DNA from: Sycobia sp. Sy_11
Lineage: Eukaryota > Arthropoda > Insecta > Hymenoptera > Epichrysomallidae
DNA length: 64,000 nt
Assembly: GCA_018907035.1 (NCBI GenBank)
Contig: JACCIC010000027.1
Span: 4,097,001 to 4,161,000, forward strand
Direction: 5' to 3'
Shown here: positions 60,776 to 64,000 of the stretch, piece after piece
Numbering within the stretch: the stretch's first letter is position 1
How the letters are laid out: the number at the start of each line of letters is the position of its first letter
The notes under the pieces: model-generated
Databases searched by the model: none
What the model was told of the DNA's origin: nothing
The model's input: the letters and a program-made list of their open reading frames with translations, nothing else
Translations under genes and position numbers: made by a program

Positions 60776-62204
60776 TTATTGTTAATGTGTGTTATTTAAA
60801 ATTACAATAGTTTTATAAGTGCTATATACATTATTTATATTTGTTTATGTTTATTATTTCAATACTTTTTATTATAACTCTCTATAAATTTTTTTTTATA
60901 AATTATTATTGTACCGTATTGAAGGTACGTTGCTCCGAAATTTTTCATCCGAAGAAACTAATTTTTGGATATAAGAAAAAATAAACTCAGTGTGAATAAG
61001 GTAGAGGTTTAATAAATGTATATTTGCTATATGTACATATATAATGTGAACTCTTCGGAGACCACAGAAGAACTGTCGAACTATAAAAACAGTCCATTAC
61101 AAATTACCTCGTTCATCGCCCTTTTACAATAGATCGTACGCTGAATTTTCATACTATGAGCGTATACATAGTTAGTGACGCATCTGTTCCGCAGATTTTT
61201 CCTAAAAGACGACGATCTACAACTTAAGCGTATATTTTACAATGTTGTACAAAGTTCACATTTCTCGTCGATCGTCCGAGAGAACGATCATAAAACCCAA
61301 ATCAAAATTAACAAAAAACGGAACCGCAGCTGACGCAAATTCTACGCACTCTCGTCAAATGCTACAATTCTCCACGAATGCAAATACATTTTAATTTATG
61401 ACAGTATCCGTCCAAACATTATTCCATAGATATATCAAATTACATAAACATAATGAAAATGAAAGAAAATATTTTATTAATGCTTTATTTTAAAACCAGA
61501 CAAAATTCTCGTTTATATTTTACTTCCATTCATGCAATTATAATTATTGTTAATAATTGTTATGGGTAGTTCTATAATGTATTTACTTAGCCTTCGCTTC
61601 CCTAGTTAAATTTCTTGCGGAAACTGTTAGAATTCCATATATGTTGAATGCACTAAGCAACAATGTTGTTATGTTATCAGCAATAGTTATTATTAATTTA
61701 ATGTTAATATTTTAGCATGTATTTTATTATTAATTATTTTGTTTTAGATCATTTTATTATTATTGATTTATAAGTATATTTATTTAATGTCTTATAACAT
61801 TGTTATTAATTTTATCATGTAATTAATAGTTATCTAATTCTTAAGATCTTTTATTAATTCAATTAATTATTTTAACTTCTTTAACAATAACTAGTCTTTA
61901 TTTCTACATGTACACTAGGGGCAATATATCTACACACGCTATTTTATACATTTATTTTATTACGAACCGACTAACGCCTACTCGTGGTGCTAACCACGGA
62001 CTCATCCCGACTTTTCGATGGGGGGAAGTTATACTTGCCACACGGGGCAGAAGCGCGGCCATCTTGGTACAACGGTATGCGAGGAGGAAGAAACGGAGAA
62101 ATGGAGACGCGGAGCGAACACTACGGGAGGACGCCAAGCAGAATTAACTCAATATATATGTAACACGGTACTTGTCGTATCAGACGCAGAAGACCTCTTA
62201 TAGG
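60776..62204. other. AT-rich stretch, no supported gene
   Basis: The central part (60,930-61,400) is less AT-rich (TTCATCCGAAGAAACTAATT, GACCACAGAAGAACTGTCGA) but no frame exceeds 60 codons. 61,400-61,900 is TTA/ATT-rich. 61,960-62,200 is GC-richer, with overlapping 60-79-codon frames on both strands and no motif. Confidence 0.4.
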
Positions 62205-62216
62205 TGGCGGCTGGAG

Positions 62217-63436
62217 GATATATATATATATTAAAATGAATGTATGTGTGTTTGTTTGTCCTGGATAAACTCCGAAACTACTGAACCGATCGCTTTCAAA
62301 ATTTAACCACATCTTCTACACAGTCAGGAATAGGTCATAGGCTATTTTTTTTTTTTTTTGCAAATTCGAAAAAAATATCAATAATTGGCAAATTAGGTAA
62401 TTACTTTACCAACGATTTGTAATGTATATACTATAGAGATACACACACACATACACATATATATATGTATAGTAAGTATATTATATTGTATATAAGATAT
62501 ATACACATTTTAAATCGGTTTCTACTGAGAAATATTATATTGGCGTGTATGGGTCGTTGATTACGATATTCCGTTGCCTCAAGGCGATTTCTATAGGCAG
62601 TTGTGTGTTCGAATGATAGAATGCAATGTCCAGGTGTATCTAGGCGATTTCTACAGGGAATATTGTATTTAGTTGATAGAAAACGACGTTCAAGTATGAG
62701 GAAATCAACTTCTATGGGAAGATTCGTGTATGGACGGTAAAATACGATATCTAGGTCTTTCCGAACGACTTCTACTATCGTGAGTATATATCTTCCAGTA
62801 TCGTGTTTAGTCGTTAGGGAGCGATGCTAGCTTTCTCTGGCCGACTTCTACTGGGAGTATCGTGTTTAGTTGGTAGGAAACGATGTTTAGGTATGTCGAG
62901 ACGACTTATATGGAGAGTACCGTGTTTAGTTGGTAGAAAACGATGTCCAGGTATGACGAGACGATTTCCACGGGGAATTTCGTGTTCGGACGGTAGAAGA
63001 CGGTGTCCCGATGTCTCTGAACGAATTCTATGGGGAGTTTCGTATTTGGATAGTGGGATAAGATGTCCAAGTGCTTCGGGACGACTTCTACGGGGAATTT
63101 CGTGTTCGGACGGTAGAAGATGATGTCCAGGTATGACGGGACGACTTCTATGGGGAGTTTCGTGTTTGGATAGTGTGATCAGTTGTCGGGATGTTTTGGA
63201 ACGACTTCGACGGGGAGTGTTTAAGATACTTCTATAAAAAGATTCATTTTAAATACGGTTGTACATTCTGTATATACATACTGTAAATACAGAAGCGACG
63301 ATAGGTAAATTACGGTCAATTATTTATAGTAATATAGATTTTTATGTATGGAGTACTTTTTACTTAGATATTATTGAATTGCTTATGAAATCGGTTAAAT
63401 TATTATCTCGGGCGAAGCCGAGACGGGGGATGCTAG
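62217..63436 (+). mobile_element. Non-autonomous Helitron
   Basis: The 3' end is diagnostic: a 5-bp stem CTCGG-GCGAAG-CCGAG at 63,407-63,422, 10 nt of ACGGGGGATG, then CTAG and a T (CTRR-T rule). The 5' region contains GTATGTGTGTTTGTTTGTCC and AAACTCCGAAACTACTGAAC, CGAT, a sequence I know from insect Helitron families. The 5' terminus (TC) cannot be placed exactly because of a TA tract at 62,218-62,232. No Rep or helicase coding. A 60-bp minisatellite fills the middle. Confidence 0.75.
62521..63225 (+). repeat. 60-bp minisatellite inside the Helitron
   Basis: ACGACTTCTA or close variants recur at 62,585, 62,645, 62,706, 62,765, 62,841 and then exactly every 60 bp at 62,901, 62,961, 63,021, 63,081, 63,141 and 63,201. 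Each unit has a TGGGGAGTTTCGTGTTTGG-type segment and a GATGTCCAGGTATGACG-type segment. About 11-12 units. Because 60 is divisible by three, a 99-codon frame (62,824-63,123) shows a 20-residue repeat; I regard it as incidental. Confidence 0.9.
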
Positions 63437-63437
63437 T
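63407..63437 (+). other. Helitron 3' terminus: hairpin and CTAG-T
   Basis: Stem CTCGG/CCGAG with 6-nt loop, spacer ACGGGGGATG, CTAG end, T target. It is followed by a TA-rich run. This is the termination signal of rolling-circle transposition in the Helitron family. Confidence 0.8.
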
Positions 63438-64000
63438 ATATATATATATAAACACCCGCAGATCTTTCCAGCATGGGAAAGAATGTAAAAAATTTATTTA
63501 CTGTATATGATTTATTTTGTGTTTTTAAAATTATTAATATATATATATATATATATATAATATAAACTTCTTGTGTCAAACGATCAGCTACTCCGCTACT
63601 TATTTCATAAGAATATTATAAAATATAAATTTTGTCTGGATCTATCTTATAATAACTTGGGACTACTACGGCCCTGATTAATATTGAAACAGTCGATAAA
63701 ACAGAACAGAATTTTTGGCACACTTCAAGTCCATTAATTTCCGCAGTATATTAAAAATCAGGCGCTGCAATCGATTGTAAGTTCTGTCAAAGGTATGGAG
63801 CACTCTTAAGAACTGGACTTTACTGGCCAGATTGAAGTTTGTCAATGGTCTGTCAATTCCTGTCAATCGAATTTTTCGGAATCTTTTAACAAAACAGTGT
63901 TTTCCTATTTCTTTGAGGGCGAAAATTGAACTCTGAATGATAATCCTTAAAAAAATATTATATAATCTATCCATATAAATCAATAATATCTTGTTATACC
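63438..64000. other. Flank right of the Helitron with a 101-codon minus frame
   Basis: (TA)n runs lie at 63,438-63,450 and 63,537-63,559. On the minus strand 63,678-63,983 is open: FALKEIGKHCFVKRFRKIRL, TGIDRPLTNFNLASKVQFLR, LQRLIFNILRKLMDLKCAKN. Basic, no motif recognised, not obviously low-complexity. It could be a transposon-derived or host exon; the window ends here. Nothing else is seen. Confidence 0.3.

Noticed and set aside
62824..63123. 99-codon frame with 20-residue repeats in the Helitron
   Set aside because: Direct result of a 60-bp minisatellite; other frames are also partly open; no start context or downstream gene.
62521..63225. CRISPR-like array
   Set aside because: Units are contiguous diverged minisatellite repeats without unique spacers, in a eukaryotic Helitron.
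1..64000. tRNA or rRNA genes
   Set aside because: Looked for A-box/B-box pairs and rRNA-like blocks by eye; apart from tRNA-complementary primer sites nothing convincing. A tRNAscan run would be decisive.

Overview
This is an AT-rich, intron-bearing animal sequence that looks like insect DNA, most likely hymenopteran (an ant would fit). The evidence is the repeat spectrum: mauritiana-type mariners, R1-clade LINEs, Ty3/gypsy and Ty1/copia elements, a Penelope-like element, a Polinton/Maverick and a Helitron. The window is almost entirely a graveyard of nested transposable elements. No intact host gene was found. The species call is inference.

Layout. 0.3-2.9 kb: internally deleted R1-clade LINE (minus). 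5.4-7.4 kb: gypsy pol remnant (gypsy-A, minus). 8.06-11.0 kb: long palindromic foldback/MITE-like element whose left arm is split by a Penelope-like element with inverted terminal repeats, each carrying a hammerhead-ribozyme-like motif. 11.0-12.2 kb: GC-rich LTR-like block. 12.4-16.7 kb: five exon-like blocks of a decayed HAX1-like host gene, whose largest intron holds a solo-LTR-like block, a copia pol fragment, a 110-bp tandem repeat and (GA)n tracts. 18.7-19.4 kb: mariner. 19.7-22.2 kb: LTR element with both LTRs but most of pol deleted. 22.4-23.3 kb: mariner with catalytic substitutions.

24.2-32.0 kb: gypsy-B (minus), with PBS, gag, PR, RT, RNase H, IN, an extra non-env ORF after pol, and a polypurine tract. 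Each of its LTRs has become a long palindrome. The right one carries a family of short hairpins with a constant 13-nt loop and different, self-complementary stems. 32.0-32.6 kb: unassigned coding-like block with a possible small intron. 33.0-35.6 kb: mariner inserted inside another mariner; the inner transposase is full length apart from one nonsense codon. 36.3-38.3 kb: degraded LINE. 38.4-42.6 kb: Polinton/Maverick remnant (capsid piece, packaging ATPase, accessory ORFs, integrase, PolB).

44.0-60.8 kb: a stacked region. Gypsy-D (minus) is separated into two parts by gypsy-C (plus). The 3' LTR of gypsy-C is itself interrupted by an R1-like LINE with a perfect 16-bp target duplication, and that LINE contains a solo Penelope terminal repeat. 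A second LINE fragment lies in the same LTR. 62.2-63.4 kb: non-autonomous Helitron with a 60-bp minisatellite.

Nothing here works together as a pathway. The biology is layered retrotransposition and DNA transposition, with relative ages readable from the nesting. The most interesting items are the covarying hairpins in the gypsy-B LTR, the reciprocal palindromic LTRs, the extra gypsy-B ORF, the HAX1-like pseudogene, the hammerhead motifs and the Polinton remnant. All family calls come from motifs seen by eye; none was checked against a database.
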